Positions 1 through 11,434 are shown, counted from the first letter of the stretch. The stretch is 38,392 nt of DNA from Coleofasciculus sp. LEGE 07092 (GCF_015207375.1 NZ_JADEWY010000058.1:1-38392), one strand, 5' to 3'. Notes: a model not told the origin generated them from the letters alone. Program-made: numbers and translations.

Positions 1-28
1 CTCCCACACCCCATCTCAACAGATAACA

Positions 29-3000
29 ATGAGTATCACCATTGCGGGTTACAACCTCATCGAAGTCATGGACGAAAGTACCACTACCCTTGTGTATCGA
101 GGGTTGAGGGAATCGGATCGAGCTTTGGCGATCGTGAAAATTCTCAAAGCAGAGTATCCCACTCTCGAACAGCTTACCCGATTAAGACATGAATATAAAA
201 TACTCACCTCTTTGGAAATAGAAGGAATTGTTCAACCCCTAGGGTTAGAACCTTATCAAAATGGGTTAGCTCTTATTTTGTCAGATTTTGGAGGAGAATT
301 TTTTCATATATTTATAACAACTAATCTCTTGAAACTAACCGATTTTTTCTCCATTGCCATCCAGTTAACCTTAACGCTGTCCCAACTCCACCACCAGACT
401 ATTATTCATAAAGATATTAAGCCTCATAATATTCTAATTAATTCAGAAACCAGTCAAGTTAAACTGACCGATTTTAGCGTTTCATCGCGCCTTTCAAAAG
501 AAAACCCTATTGCTCGCAATCCCAGAGAAATTGAAGGAACGCTTGCCTATATGTCACCGGAGCAAACTGGGAGAATGAACCGTTCAATTGATTATCGAAC
601 TGACTTTTACTCCTTAGGCGTCACTTTCTATGAAATGCTGACTGGACAGCTACCGTTTCAAGCAACTGATCCTCTAGAATTAGTCCACTGTCATATTGCT
701 AAAACACCCATGCCGCCAGCAGAGATGGGCAGAATTCCCCAGGCGGTGTCGGATATTGTGATGAAACTTTTAGCGAAAACGGCGGAAGAGAGATATCAAA
801 ATGCCTTGGGACTCAAAGCTGATTTAGAAGAATGCCAAAGGCAATTTACAGCAACTGGAACCATTGAAAACTTTAGGGTTGGTCAACTCGATTTATACAG
901 CCAGTTTTTGATTCCGCAAAAACTTTATGGTCGAGAGACAGAAGTTGAGCTGCTGATGAATACCTTTGAACGAGTCAGTCAAGGATCAACGGAACTGGTA
1001 CTTGTGAGTGGTTACTCAGGAATTGGCAAATCTTCTTTAGTCAATGAAGTTCATAAACCCATTGTACGCCAACGGGGTTATTTTATTGCTGGGAAATTTG
1101 ACCAATTTAAGCGCAATATTCCCTATGCTTCATTGATTCAAGCCTTTCAAGACTTAATTCGGCAGTTGTTAGCAGAAAGTGCTGAGAGTATAGCGATTTG
1201 GAAAAGCAAACTTTTAAAGGCATTAGGGTCTAATGCTCAGATTATTATTGACGTGATTCCAGACGTCGAACGAATTATGGGTTCTCAACCGGAGGTTCCT
1301 CAATTAAAACCCTCTGAAGCTCAAAATCGTTTTAATCGGATGTTTCAAAAGTTCATTCGTGTATTTACCCAACCCGAACACCCCTTGGCTCTCTTTCTAG
1401 ATGATTTGCAATGGGCAGATTTAGCGTCTTTGAAGTTGATTCAGTTGCTTGCCTGCAACCCGGATAGCCAATATTTGTTGCTGATTGGAGCGTATCGTGA
1501 TAATGAAGTCAGTGCAACACATCCGTTGCTGTTGACTCTAGAGGAAATGCAACAAACTGGCGCAGTTTTAACCTCGATTATCCTTCAATTTTTGCAATTT
1601 TCTCATATCAATCAGTTCGTTGCTGATACCCTCCGTAGTGATTTAGTGACGACAGAATCTCTGGCAAATTTAGTGTTTAAAAAAACCCTCGGCAATCCTT
1701 TCTTTTTAACTCACTTACTCAAATCTCTTTATCAAGAAAATTTATTATTTTTTGATTTTAGACAAGAGTGCTGGCAGTGGGATATGCAGCAACTTCAAGG
1801 CATTGATATTACAGATAATGTGGTTGAGTTAATGGTCGGACAGATTCAAAAGTTACTTCCAGCCACCATCAATGTCTTAAAGTTAGCCGCTTGCATTGGA
1901 GACAAATTTACGTTAGACGTTTTAGCAATTGTTGACGAAAAATCTCAACCAGAAACAGCAATGAATTTGTGGGAAGCCCTACAAGCAGGTCTTATTTTAC
2001 CGCTTTCGGAAGCCTATAAAGCTCCCCTAATCCTTGACGTTGAAACTGAATCATTAAACGTTGGCTATAAGTTTTTGCATGACCGCATCCAACAAGCAGC
2101 TTATTCTCTCATTCCCCTTTCCCTTCAAAAAGAAACGCATCTAAAAATTGGTCGTTTATTACTGCAAAATACACCCATTGAATACCGATCAGAAAATATT
2201 TTTGATTTAGTTAATCAACTCAATTATGGTAGTGATTTACTCACCCTAGAGTCAGAGAAATATGAGCTAGTTGAACTCAATTTCATAGCTGGTCAAAAAG
2301 CGAAAGCAGCGACAGCCTATGACTCGGCTATCCGTTATCTAAAGGTGGGTTTAGGGTTATTGACAGCAACTAGTTGGCAAAGTCATTACAAGCTCACTCT
2401 GGCACTCTATGAGTCAGCCGCAGAAGCTGCTTATCTTAATGGTAACTTTGAGCAGATGGAGAGATGGGCAACGGTTGTCTTGCAACAGGCAAAAATCCCC
2501 ATCGACAAAATGAAAGTCTATGAAGTCAAAATTCAAGCTTGCATGGCGCAAGTCAAACAACTCGAAGCCATCAAAATTGGATTGCAAGCGCTGGAACTTT
2601 TAGGGGTGAGTTTACCAGAGTCGCCTAGCTCCTCGGATATCGAGCAAACATTGACTCAAACAGCGACAAATTTGATGGGTAAGAATATCGATGATTTAAT
2701 TAATCTACCCTTAATGACAGCAGTCGATAAGCTAGCCGCCATACGGATGCTAACCAGTATGGGTTCTCCAACCTATCAAGCAGCACCTGACTTGTTTCCG
2801 TTAGTCATATGTGAACAGGTGAATTTATCTATCAACTTTGGCAATGCACCTTTCTCAGCCTATGGTTATGTTTGTTACGGTGTTATCTTAAACGGAATTA
2901 TTCAAGATATTGAGTTGGCTTATCAATTTGGCCAGTTGGGATTCAGACTAATGGAACATTTCAATGCCTTACTTCTAAAGACGAATGTATTATATGTGGC

Positions 3001-6000
3001 TGGAGCGTGTACGATGCATGGAAAAGTTCATGCTCAGGAAACGCTACCACTGTTGCTGGATGCATACCAAAGCGGACTGGAAAATGGGCAGTTTGAATAT
3101 GGTGGCTATGCCGCTGTGCAAAAATGTAAGCATTCTTATTTCATTGGACAGGAACTGTCAAGACTCGAACAAGAGATGGCAACAATCAGTGATACCCTTG
3201 CCCAAGTTAAGCAAGAAAATGCTTTAACTTGGAATCAGATATTTCAGCAGTCTGTTCTTATCTTGCTAAAGCCTTCTGAAAATCCATGTCATTTAGTGGG
3301 CGAAGTCTACAATGAAGATCAATCACTACCCCTGCTTAAGGAATCCAATGCTAGAACAGCTCTTCATTACTTGTATCTAAATAAGCTTATTCTCTGTTAT
3401 TTATTTGGATACTACCAACCAGCCTCAGAAAATGCTATTCAAGCGGAGCAATATTTAGATGGCGTCAAAGCGTTTTTGGTTGTGCCAGTGTTTCATTTTT
3501 ATGATTCCTTAGCACAACTAGCGATTTATTTATCTGTATCACCTTCAAAACAAGAATCCCTCTTAAATAAAGTAATAGCCAATCAAGACAAGATGCAACA
3601 TTGGGCAAACCATGCCCCCATGAACTTTCAGAATAAGTATGAGCTTGTAGAGGCAGAAAAAGCACGGGTATTGGGTCACTATTGGCAAGCAATGGAGTAT
3701 TATGACCGTGCGATCGCAAATGCTAAACAGAATGGCTATATTCAAGAAGAAGCACTAGCGAATGAACGTGCCGCAGACTTTTATTTCTCCCTCAAAAAAG
3801 AAAAGATTGCCCAGGTTTATCTCACTGAATCGTACTATGGGTATCTTCGCTGGGGAGCGACTGCCAAAACTCAAGACTTAGACACTAAACACCCTTACAT
3901 TTTCTCCCAAATATCCACGCAAAAAGCTAATGTTTTAGACGTAAATCGGACGATTAGTGCTACAACTGCAGGAAGCTCCGGCGTCCTGGATTTAGCGGCT
4001 GTCATGAAAGCGTCTCAAGCACTTTCCGGTGAAATTGTTCTGAGTAAGCTCTTGAGTAAACTGATGAAAATTTTGCTAGAAAATGCTGGAGCTGAAACCG
4101 GATATCTCATTTTAGAAAAAGAGGGACAACTTCTAATCCAGGCTTCCGGGAGTGTGGATGAAAATGAGATAACTGTCCAGCAATCAACTCCGGTAGAAAC
4201 CAGTCAGCAGCTACCATTCTCTATCATCAATTACGTGCATCAAACTCAGAAAAATGTTGTGCTAAACGATGCCACCCATGAGGGGATGTTTACAAGGGAT
4301 TCCTATATTATCCACTCCCAGCCCAAATCAATTTTATGCACACCTATCGTCCACCAAGGTAAACTTATTGGTCTTCTTTATTTAGAAAACCATCTAACTC
4401 GGAGTGCTTTTACGCCAGAGCGATTGGAAGTTTTACAACTCTTATCTTCTCAAGCCGCTATTTCCATTGAAAATGCGCGTCTTTATACCGATTTAGAAAC
4501 CTATAATCGAACGCTGGCAGCGAAAGTAAAAGAGCGAACGCATCAGTTACAAGAGCAGAATTTGCGGCTGCAAGAAGAAATCCACCATCGCCAGCGAGCT
4601 GAAGAAACCGCTGAATCTGCCAATCGTGCCAAAAGTGAATTTTTGGCGAACATGAGCCACGAACTTCGCACACCCCTTAATGGCATATTGGGCTACACTC
4701 AAATCTTTAGACGGCAGAAAAATTTTACGGAATCCCAAAAGCATGGCATTGACATCATTCATCAGTGTGGCGAACACTTATTGATGCTCATTAACGATAT
4801 TTTAGACCTTTCTAAAATTGAAGCTAGAAAAATGGAATTGTACCCGGAAGTGTTTCATTTTCCGGAGTTGATTCGCGGTATTTATGAAATCTGCCGTATC
4901 CGTGCTGAAGAAAAGGAACTAACCTTAACTTACCAAACCCTTTCCCCACTGCCAACTATGATTTGCGGGGATAAAAAACGATTGCGTCAAGTTTTAATGA
5001 ACTTACTTAGCAATGCCGTCAAATTTACAGAAAAGGGGTGTGTTACCGTTAAAATCGGCTATGTTAGGGGGAATGGAGAATGGGGACTAGAGAATGGGCA
5101 AGAGTCTTCTGAATTCCTAACTCCGAAACTTCGGTTTCAAGTCAACGATACAGGAATTGGTATTGCACCAGAACAATTAGAAGAAGTTTTTCTGCCATTC
5201 CAGCAAGTCGGTGAGAGCAGTCGCAAGGCGGAAGGAACCGGATTAGGATTGGCAATTAGCCGTCAATTAGTGGCATTGATGGGCGGCGAACTCAAGATTA
5301 AAAGCACTTTAATGCAAGGTAGCACGTTTTGGTTTGATTTAGAGTTAACTGAGGTTGATGAAGAAAATGAGACTACCAGCCCTTGGGATACTACTATTAT
5401 CGGGTTTATTGGCAACAAGCGAAAAATTTTAGTCGTAGATGACAAACGGGAAAATCGTGCCGTTCTTAGCGGTATCTTAACGCCTTTGGGGTTTGAAGTT
5501 ATTGAAGCCACAAACGGCTTAGACGGTTTAAATAAAGCCCATGAGTTTAAGCCCGATATAATATTTGTAGACTTGGTGATGCCAGTTATGGATGGTTTTG
5601 AAACCACCCGTCGTTTAAGGAGTTCACCAGACTTGGCAGATGTAGTAACGATCGCTATCTCGGCTAGCGTTTTTGAGTTTGATCGGCAGCAAAGTCTAGA
5701 AGTGGGTTGTGATGACTTTCTTCCCAAGCCGATTCGGGAAACAGATCTGCTAGAAAAATTACAGGTTCACTTAAATCTGGAGTGGGTTTATGAAGAACAA
5801 GGGATTCAAGAATCAGCAGCTACACGCCCCTCCCCCTCGATTGTGGCTCCCTCTGCACAGGAAATTGCCATCTTACTCGATCTAGCAATGAGGGGCGACC
5901 TTAGAGGTATTGTAGAACGAGCCGCTTACCTAGAAGCACTCGATCAGCAATGGATTCCTTTTGCCACCCATCTCCGTCAATTAGCAAAAGACTTTGAAGA

Positions 6001-6046
6001 CGAAAAAATCCTGGAATTTATCAAGCAATATAATAGGGCGAGATAA
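29..6046 (+). CDS. HstK-type hybrid Ser/Thr kinase - AAA ATPase - GAF - histidine kinase - receiver protein
   Basis: This 2005-residue multidomain signalling protein is probably cytoplasmic, with no signal peptide or convincing membrane segment. Residues ~7-265 are a Hanks-type Ser/Thr kinase (putative ATP lysine K37, catalytic loop HKDIKPHN with D129, metal-binding motif DFS at D148 instead of DFG, glycine-poor P-loop). Residues ~300-560 are an AAA/NACHT-like ATPase (Walker [10 protein letters not shown] around K334). A long helical TPR-like region follows to ~1310, then a GAF domain (~1335-1490) and a coiled coil. HisKA contains H1544 in [11 protein letters not shown], followed by HATPase_c ([16 protein letters not shown]) and a receiver with phospho-acceptor D1848 ([11 protein letters not shown]). 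This order is that of the cyanobacterial/fungal HstK family. The ATG at 29 is the first start visible, and only 28 bases precede it, so an upstream partner cannot be excluded. The stimulus is unknown. The next gene begins immediately after its stop codon. Confidence 0.93.
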   Translation: MSITIAGYNLIEVMDESTTTLVYRGLRESDRALAIVKILKAEYPTLEQLTRLRHEYKILTSLEIEGIVQPLGLEPYQNGLALILSDFGGEFFHIFITTNLLKLTDFFSIAIQLTLTLSQLHHQTIIHKDIKPHNILINSETSQVKLTDFSVSSRLSKENPIARNPREIEGTLAYMSPEQTGRMNRSIDYRTDFYSLGVTFYEMLTGQLPFQATDPLELVHCHIAKTPMPPAEMGRIPQAVSDIVMKLLAKTAEERYQNALGLKADLEECQRQFTATGTIENFRVGQLDLYSQFLIPQKLYGRETEVELLMNTFERVSQGSTELVLVSGYSGIGKSSLVNEVHKPIVRQRGYFIAGKFDQFKRNIPYASLIQAFQDLIRQLLAESAESIAIWKSKLLKALGSNAQIIIDVIPDVERIMGSQPEVPQLKPSEAQNRFNRMFQKFIRVFTQPEHPLALFLDDLQWADLASLKLIQLLACNPDSQYLLLIGAYRDNEVSATHPLLLTLEEMQQTGAVLTSIILQFLQFSHINQFVADTLRSDLVTTESLANLVFKKTLGNPFFLTHLLKSLYQENLLFFDFRQECWQWDMQQLQGIDITDNVVELMVGQIQKLLPATINVLKLAACIGDKFTLDVLAIVDEKSQPETAMNLWEALQAGLILPLSEAYKAPLILDVETESLNVGYKFLHDRIQQAAYSLIPLSLQKETHLKIGRLLLQNTPIEYRSENIFDLVNQLNYGSDLLTLESEKYELVELNFIAGQKAKAATAYDSAIRYLKVGLGLLTATSWQSHYKLTLALYESAAEAAYLNGNFEQMERWATVVLQQAKIPIDKMKVYEVKIQACMAQVKQLEAIKIGLQALELLGVSLPESPSSSDIEQTLTQTATNLMGKNIDDLINLPLMTAVDKLAAIRMLTSMGSPTYQAAPDLFPLVICEQVNLSINFGNAPFSAYGYVCYGVILNGIIQDIELAYQFGQLGFRLMEHFNALLLKTNVLYVAGACTMHGKVHAQETLPLLLDAYQSGLENGQFEYGGYAAVQKCKHSYFIGQELSRLEQEMATISDTLAQVKQENALTWNQIFQQSVLILLKPSENPCHLVGEVYNEDQSLPLLKESNARTALHYLYLNKLILCYLFGYYQPASENAIQAEQYLDGVKAFLVVPVFHFYDSLAQLAIYLSVSPSKQESLLNKVIANQDKMQHWANHAPMNFQNKYELVEAEKARVLGHYWQAMEYYDRAIANAKQNGYIQEEALANERAADFYFSLKKEKIAQVYLTESYYGYLRWGATAKTQDLDTKHPYIFSQISTQKANVLDVNRTISATTAGSSGVLDLAAVMKASQALSGEIVLSKLLSKLMKILLENAGAETGYLILEKEGQLLIQASGSVDENEITVQQSTPVETSQQLPFSIINYVHQTQKNVVLNDATHEGMFTRDSYIIHSQPKSILCTPIVHQGKLIGLLYLENHLTRSAFTPERLEVLQLLSSQAAISIENARLYTDLETYNRTLAAKVKERTHQLQEQNLRLQEEIHHRQRAEETAESANRAKSEFLANMSHELRTPLNGILGYTQIFRRQKNFTESQKHGIDIIHQCGEHLLMLINDILDLSKIEARKMELYPEVFHFPELIRGIYEICRIRAEEKELTLTYQTLSPLPTMICGDKKRLRQVLMNLLSNAVKFTEKGCVTVKIGYVRGNGEWGLENGQESSEFLTPKLRFQVNDTGIGIAPEQLEEVFLPFQQVGESSRKAEGTGLGLAISRQLVALMGGELKIKSTLMQGSTFWFDLELTEVDEENETTSPWDTTIIGFIGNKRKILVVDDKRENRAVLSGILTPLGFEVIEATNGLDGLNKAHEFKPDIIFVDLVMPVMDGFETTRRLRSSPDLADVVTIAISASVFEFDRQQSLEVGCDDFLPKPIRETDLLEKLQVHLNLEWVYEEQGIQESAATRPSPSIVAPSAQEIAILLDLAMRGDLRGIVERAAYLEALDQQWIPFATHLRQLAKDFEDEKILEFIKQYNRAR

Positions 6047-8818
6047 ATGAGCATGACACCCCATCCCAAAAATACCATCTTAATCGTAGATGACACTCCC
6101 GCTAATCTGGGGTCACTGTTCGATTTTTTAAATGATTCCGGCTTCAACGTCTCGATCGCTCGCAACGGCGAAACAGCAATTGAGAGAGCTGAATATGCAC
6201 GTCCTGACCTTATTCTACTTGATGTCCTCATGCCAGGAATCGATGGCTTTGAAACCTGTCGCCGCCTAAAAGCCAATACCGCCACAAAAGATATCCCTGT
6301 TATTTTCATGACGGCATTGACTGAAACCGTCGATCAAGTCAAAGGCTTGAGCCTGGGGGCAGTAGACTACATCACCAAGCCACTACAACAAGAAGAAGTA
6401 TTAGCCCGCGTCACCGTCCATTTGAGCCTGCGGAATCTCACCCAGCAACTCACCGAGCAAAATGTGCGTTTGGAACAAGAGATTCAACAGCGCGTGCGCG
6501 TCGAAGAGGAACTCCGACAGCATACGGCAGAACTCACCGACTGGAAAAATCGCTACGAAGCTGTGATTCAAGCCAGTGGACAAATCCTCTATGACTGGGA
6601 TTCTCAAACCAATGATATCACCTATGGTGGCGACTTAGAGCGGATATTGGGCTATTCTCTAGAGGAAATGTCGGGCGGGTTGAACCGCTTTCTTGAACTG
6701 ATTCATCCCGACGATCGCTCCTTATTTAATCAAGAAATTGACCGGGTTTTATTAACAAAAGAGCCGTTTCATCTAGAATTGCAAATCGCTCGAAACGATG
6801 GCACCTATATTACCGTTGAAGACAACGGCTACTTTTTTTTAGACAGTACAGGCAGTATTGCTCGCATGGTTGGCTTTATTGTTGATATTACTGAACGCAA
6901 GAAAGCACAAGCCGAACGAGAGCAAGCCTTTACAGCCCTCCAGCACAGTGAAGCCCGGTTTAGGTGTTTAGTCGAAGCCAATATTATTGGCATTATTGGC
7001 GTAGACTTGAGCGGCACGATTACAGAAGCCAACGACGCCTTCCTAGAGATGGTGGGGTATGAGCGCACTGAGCTGCAATCAGGAACGTTGCGTTGGGATG
7101 AAATCACCCCCTCAGACTATCGGCATCTGGATGAAAAAGCGATCGCAGAACTACTCAGTTCCGGCGTTTGCACTCCCTTTGAGAAAGAATACATTTGCAA
7201 AGATGGCAGTCGGATGTCGGTAATGGTAGGTGCTGCTCTTCTTGAGCAGTCTCAACCCAATGCTATTTGTTTTGTCCTTAACCTGAACGAGCGCAAGCAA
7301 GCCGAGCAGAAAATCCGCGAACAAGCGGCGCTGCTCAATATTACCACCGATGCCATTATCGTGCGAGAGCTCAACAAGCAAATCCGATTTTGGAACAAGG
7401 GAGCCGAGCGCGTGTATGGATGGACAACTCCAGAAGCGATCGGTAAAAATGCCAATGATCTGCTCTATCGGCGGGAAACCTTAGATCAACTCGAAACTGC
7501 CTGGAAAAGTCTAGCCGATTCTGGCTCGTGGCAGAGTGAGTTGCGTCAAATTACCAAAGCGGGCAAGGAAATCCTGGTAGCCAGTCGCTGGACACTAGTA
7601 CGGGATAATGAGGGACACCCCCAATCTATCCTAGTTGTCAACACCGATATTACCGAGAAAAAACAACTCGAAGCCCAGTTTCTCCGCACTCAGCGCCTAG
7701 AAAGTCTCGGCACCCTAGCCAGCGGCATCGCCCATGACCTCAACAATACCCTAACACCCATGATGATGACTGTTCAACTCCTTGAGTGCAAAATCGAGGA
7801 CGAACAGACTGAGCAGTGGTTTTCTATACTGGAAACTAACATTAAACGGGCGGCAGATTTGGTCAAACAAGTCCTATCCTTTTCACGCGGACTTGAAGGG
7901 AAGCACCTCCCCTTAGAAGTCGGACGTTTAATTAAGGAAATCGAAAAGATCGTTAAACAGACTTTTTCTAGAGCCATTGAAGTTCATACTGATATTCCCA
8001 CAGAAAACCTTTGGATGGTATCAGGAGATGCCACTCAGCTCCATCAAGTGCTGATGAACCTCTGCATTAATGCTCGTGATGCCATGCCGGAAGGGGGTAT
8101 CTTGGAGATTTCTGCTAGAAATATCTCTATTGATACTCACTATGTCCGCATGAATCTTGATGCTAAGGTGGGTTCCTACGTTGCTATTAGTGTATCTGAT
8201 ACCGGAACGGGCATCAAGCGAGAAGTTATTGATCGAATTTTTGAGCCATTTTTCACGACAAAAGAGATCGGCAAAGGCACAGGGTTAGGTCTTTCAACCG
8301 TATTGGGCATCATCAAAAGCCATGGTGGATTTGTAAATGTCTACAGTGAACTCGGAAGAGGAACGCAATTTAAAATTTACTTACCCGTAACGCAAACTGA
8401 TGCTGCTAATGACCTGAATGATAAACGTCAGGACTTGCCAAAAGGTCATGGAGAATTAATTCTGGTCGTGGATGATGAAGATTTTATTCGTGACGTGACA
8501 AAAACTTCCCTAGAAGCTTATAATTATAGAGTTTTAACAGCGTGTGATGGGATCGAAGCGATCGCTCTGTATGCTCAACATAAAGATGACATCAATCTCG
8601 TATTAGTTGATATGATGATGCCATCAATGGATGGGTTGACAACGATTCGGACATTGCAGAAAATTAATCCCGAAATTAAGATTATTGCCGTCAGCGGCTT
8701 GGTGTCGAATCATAAGATGATTGAAGTGCTGGGTAAGGCGAATAATGTCAAAACCTTTTTAGCCAAGCCCTTCACATCGAGTGAATTATTGAAAAGTTTA
8801 CAGGCAGTTCTTAGTTAG
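6047..8818 (+). CDS. Hybrid sensor histidine kinase: REC-PAS-PAS-PAS-HisKA-HATPase-REC
   Basis: This 923-residue cytoplasmic hybrid kinase starts with a receiver domain (phospho-acceptor D59 in LLDVLMPGIDG) and a short coiled coil. Three PAS domains follow (~165-290, 305-420 and 425-545), linked by ITERKKA- and LNERKQA-like connectors. HisKA carries H563 in SGIAHDLNN and is followed by HATPase_c (DTGTGI, GKGTGLGLS). A C-terminal receiver has D855 in LVDMMMPSMDG. The ATG directly follows the TAA of the HstK-like gene with no intervening base, so co-transcription and translational coupling are likely. Both proteins are hybrid kinases and may act in one phosphorelay, which is inference. Its last 21 bases overlap convergently with the 3' end of the downstream methyltransferase gene. 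Confidence 0.93.
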   Translation: MSMTPHPKNTILIVDDTPANLGSLFDFLNDSGFNVSIARNGETAIERAEYARPDLILLDVLMPGIDGFETCRRLKANTATKDIPVIFMTALTETVDQVKGLSLGAVDYITKPLQQEEVLARVTVHLSLRNLTQQLTEQNVRLEQEIQQRVRVEEELRQHTAELTDWKNRYEAVIQASGQILYDWDSQTNDITYGGDLERILGYSLEEMSGGLNRFLELIHPDDRSLFNQEIDRVLLTKEPFHLELQIARNDGTYITVEDNGYFFLDSTGSIARMVGFIVDITERKKAQAEREQAFTALQHSEARFRCLVEANIIGIIGVDLSGTITEANDAFLEMVGYERTELQSGTLRWDEITPSDYRHLDEKAIAELLSSGVCTPFEKEYICKDGSRMSVMVGAALLEQSQPNAICFVLNLNERKQAEQKIREQAALLNITTDAIIVRELNKQIRFWNKGAERVYGWTTPEAIGKNANDLLYRRETLDQLETAWKSLADSGSWQSELRQITKAGKEILVASRWTLVRDNEGHPQSILVVNTDITEKKQLEAQFLRTQRLESLGTLASGIAHDLNNTLTPMMMTVQLLECKIEDEQTEQWFSILETNIKRAADLVKQVLSFSRGLEGKHLPLEVGRLIKEIEKIVKQTFSRAIEVHTDIPTENLWMVSGDATQLHQVLMNLCINARDAMPEGGILEISARNISIDTHYVRMNLDAKVGSYVAISVSDTGTGIKREVIDRIFEPFFTTKEIGKGTGLGLSTVLGIIKSHGGFVNVYSELGRGTQFKIYLPVTQTDAANDLNDKRQDLPKGHGELILVVDDEDFIRDVTKTSLEAYNYRVLTACDGIEAIALYAQHKDDINLVLVDMMMPSMDGLTTIRTLQKINPEIKIIAVSGLVSNHKMIEVLGKANNVKTFLAKPFTSSELLKSLQAVLS

Positions 8819-10348
8819 GGTTATGTTCAAATTTGTCAGAAATAGAGCATTACCCAATTCCCTCGGTTCCAGCTTATGCAACCCACCCCCATACACTCGC
8901 CCTTCACCCATCAGCGCCTGAGCAGAAATCTGATTGAGAGCTTGCCACACCTGTTTATGCAATTCTGGCTTATCTAAAAGTGCTTTAGCCAAAGCCGATT
9001 TAGGATACAACATCAAATAGACATTCGTAGCCGTTGCTCTTGAATGATTTAGGATAAATCGAAAAGGTCTACCTCTACCACTATCCTGACGACCCATATA
9101 AGTACACAGAAAAGGGGAAGACGGACGCTTTTCCTGAGAAAACCAGGGAGAACGATGCTTACATAGATAGCGATCGCGAATTCCCTGCTTTACTCCCCTC
9201 TGCAAATAGTCCCAAAGCATCGGATACTTCGCTTTCACCTCATCTGGGGGCAAATCGCATGACAGCAGAAATAACGGGTTCTCAAGAATCGGATTTCCCA
9301 AACTATCAGCTTCAATTTCATCAACGCCTAAAAACCGAGGACTGGGCAAAACTGGCTTGAGAAACTCAAAGGGTAATTTGTAAGCATAAACTTGCTCTGG
9401 TGTCAACACAAAAAAAACATTCGCTCCTGTTGCCAACCCCCGTTTTATAGTAAATAAATCTGATAGCTTTAACGGCTGCTCTGGAGAATTCACCCCACCC
9501 GATACCAACCTAAACTTAGTCCACTTAGCGGTTTGGCGTAGCGACTTGACCGACATCATCCGGAACATTTTAGGTTCTGTCAGACTTCCCTGATAGGTGA
9601 ATTCAACAACATGGTTAGTCGGTGGCAAAGCTTTCTTAAACCAAACCACTGCTGACGTACACAGCGCATCTTCAAACTGTACATCAGCCGGATCGAAACA
9701 ATGAATCCGTAACAACGTAACCCGATTTAGCAAATAATCCTTAATGGGCTGCCCATAATTCACATCCATAAACCCCGTAGGAATCAGCCATCCAGCCAAA
9801 CCATCGGGAGCCATCCAAGCATCGGACATACACAAAAAATGACAGTAAAGACTAGCCAACTGGCTGAGTTTTATTCCTGCTATCTCCTCAGTGACTCGTT
9901 GTAACCTTAGCTTGTCAATCCGACTTAAATGATGATGGCGAACATAGGGGGGATTGCAAATGAGCAAATTAGCTTTAGCCCAGTCCGAATTAGGGGGTAT
10001 AGCCTGAGTGAAGTCAGTAATATTCAGTTTAAGTGGCGTTTCGCGCCAAAGCTTTATCGCTTCATTCCCGTAATGAGAATCAACTTCATACCCGACAGCC
10101 TCAACAATTTGCGATACGGGAAATTGCTGTAATAAGGCAGAGTAAAACGCTCCTGTCCCAAAAGCGGGGTCAAGAAAACGAATTTTTGGGTTTGTGGGTA
10201 ATAGCATCCTCGCATATTTTGTAATATCTGCTGCCAGCGCTGTCGGTGTAGCAAATTGACCCAACTTGTTTCGTTCTGCGTGGGTTTTAACTTCATCCAG
10301 TTGCAATTGTCGCAACACCCGTCTTGATTCTGTCAGAGTGATATTCAT
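8798..10348 (-). CDS. Type II N6-adenine DNA methyltransferase (partner of the XamI-like nuclease)
   Basis: This 516-residue protein has the order of a gamma-class N6-adenine methyltransferase. Motif X-like GQFATPTALA is at 30-39, the SAM-binding motif I FLDPAFGTGAF at 58-68, and catalytic motif IV NPPY at 132-135. A long C-terminal part (~290-500) is presumably the target-recognition domain, resembling TaqI/Eco57I-like enzymes. It should methylate adenine in the site cut by its partner and so protect the host chromosome. The ATG overlaps the stop codon of the upstream nuclease gene in an ATGA arrangement, so the two form one operon with the nuclease first. The 3' end overlaps the hybrid kinase gene by 21 bases in convergent orientation, which may cause transcriptional interference. 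The gene looks complete. Confidence 0.92.
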   Translation of the reverse strand: MNITLTESRRVLRQLQLDEVKTHAERNKLGQFATPTALAADITKYARMLLPTNPKIRFLDPAFGTGAFYSALLQQFPVSQIVEAVGYEVDSHYGNEAIKLWRETPLKLNITDFTQAIPPNSDWAKANLLICNPPYVRHHHLSRIDKLRLQRVTEEIAGIKLSQLASLYCHFLCMSDAWMAPDGLAGWLIPTGFMDVNYGQPIKDYLLNRVTLLRIHCFDPADVQFEDALCTSAVVWFKKALPPTNHVVEFTYQGSLTEPKMFRMMSVKSLRQTAKWTKFRLVSGGVNSPEQPLKLSDLFTIKRGLATGANVFFVLTPEQVYAYKLPFEFLKPVLPSPRFLGVDEIEADSLGNPILENPLFLLSCDLPPDEVKAKYPMLWDYLQRGVKQGIRDRYLCKHRSPWFSQEKRPSSPFLCTYMGRQDSGRGRPFRFILNHSRATATNVYLMLYPKSALAKALLDKPELHKQVWQALNQISAQALMGEGRVYGGGLHKLEPRELGNALFLTNLNITLTKNCL

Positions 10349-11307
10349 ACTCCAAACAACGCTAAATCATCAATCCGATGTTCCCACACCCAGTCAATCC
10401 CTTCAGCCGCTTCGTAACCCAAATAACCGCTGTCGAAATAACCGCAAAGAAACAGAATAAAACGGACATTACTGCCATAGTTGCTCCTCAATTGAGCCAT
10501 TTTAACAGCTTCTTCTTTGCGTCGCTTATTGGGATTGGTATAGTCTCCAGCAGATTTCGCTTCAATTAGTAGGGGTAAGTCGCCTGGACGGGTTTGAACG
10601 GGCATGACTACCACATCAATCGGGATATTAATTTGTTTAGTACCTCCCTGTAAAAGTATGGGAATATTCAGCCGAAACGCAAACGTTCCTGGCTGCATTC
10701 TATTCATACTTAACCGAGTTTCTCCGCCAATATATGAGTAACCACGTTGCTCCAGCCATTGCCTAATCGTAGCAAGCTGTCTTCGCTCTTGGGCGTTGCG
10801 AATAATCGGGTCAGAAATAGCACCGCAGAGACGGTCTGCTACAATTGTCGCTGCCCTGTGAACTTCTGTATCAGTTGGTTGCTGTCCACTCTCCAACCAC
10901 GAGAAAATATCTCTATCAATCAGTCTGGCAATGATTTGACTAATTTTATCCAATCCAGCCTCTAGAGTAGCACTATCTAACCGAGGTGGAGTACGTTGTT
11001 TCTCCTCCATGTTTTTGACCAGATTAGGTGACACCCCAGCTAAACCAATGAGGCGATCGCGTGCTATTGGTGGTGCTGTCGCCATACGGAGGATGGGCAA
11101 AACTTCTGGATGCTGCCGCAGGATAGCGGGTGTAATATTGGTGAGATTAGCGGTCAAGATTAAGGCTGACTCGACTTGTTGAGTTGTAGTAATGCGAGTT
11201 TCGCGGTACGCTTGGGGAGCGAACTGCATAAACCAGTTATTGTAAAAGTCTACCGACCGAGCGATATCGGGTTTCCACAAATGGGGTTTGTCGGCATTGA
11301 CTGGCAC
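10345..11307 (-). CDS. XamI-family type II restriction endonuclease
   Basis: The 320-residue protein matches my recollection of the XamI restriction endonuclease family (Pfam RE_XamI): an N-terminus with KPHLWKPDIARSVD and a C-terminal nuclease core. In the core, D231 (NIPIDVVV) and E249-A-K251 (LLIEAKS) fit the PD-(D/E)XK arrangement. XamI itself cleaves GTCGAC, but the target of this homologue is inferred. The start is GTG at 11307, with a GGAAGG-type ribosome binding site just upstream. It overlaps the methyltransferase gene by four bases. No separate controller (C) protein gene is visible next to it. The gene appears full length with an intact active site, so the system could be functional. 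Confidence 0.85.
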   Translation of the reverse strand: MPVNADKPHLWKPDIARSVDFYNNWFMQFAPQAYRETRITTTQQVESALILTANLTNITPAILRQHPEVLPILRMATAPPIARDRLIGLAGVSPNLVKNMEEKQRTPPRLDSATLEAGLDKISQIIARLIDRDIFSWLESGQQPTDTEVHRAATIVADRLCGAISDPIIRNAQERRQLATIRQWLEQRGYSYIGGETRLSMNRMQPGTFAFRLNIPILLQGGTKQINIPIDVVVMPVQTRPGDLPLLIEAKSAGDYTNPNKRRKEEAVKMAQLRSNYGSNVRFILFLCGYFDSGYLGYEAAEGIDWVWEHRIDDLALFGV

Positions 11308-11336
11308 TATATCACCTTCCTAGCAACCTTCCTACA

Positions 11337-11352
11337 GATAATCAAGATTATC
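11337..11352. promoter_or_regulatory. Perfect inverted repeat upstream of the XamI-like operon
   Basis: GATAATC-aa-GATTATC forms a perfect 7-2-7 inverted repeat about 30 bases upstream of the GTG start of the nuclease gene, within an AT-rich stretch that could hold its promoter. Its size and position suit a dimeric repressor site, but no regulator gene is adjacent. The operator role is inferred only from symmetry and position. Confidence 0.3.
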
Positions 11353-11417
11353 AAATAATCTCCGTTGATATTATCCAACAGCCGATCGCGGGGAAGGTGG
11401 CTCAAAAAACGTTCAGC

Positions 11418-11434
11418 AAAAAAGCCGCGCGGCT
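11418..11434 (-). terminator. Candidate intrinsic terminator downstream of the beta-barrel gene
   Basis: Read on the minus strand, the GC-rich palindrome AGCCGCGCGGCT is followed directly by six T residues. It lies about 110 bases past the stop of the minus-strand outer-membrane gene and upstream of the XamI-like operon, so it could separate the two transcripts. The stem is short (four pairs with a four-base loop), which limits confidence. Confidence 0.4.

Noticed and set aside
5840-6046. C-terminal HPt phosphotransfer domain in the HstK-like protein
   Set aside because: The helical tail after the receiver lacks the HXXKG-type phospho-histidine motif.
8798-10348. Duplication suggested by NITLT at both ends of the adenine methyltransferase
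   Set aside because: The codons differ and no surrounding similarity exists, so it is a coincidence of five residues.
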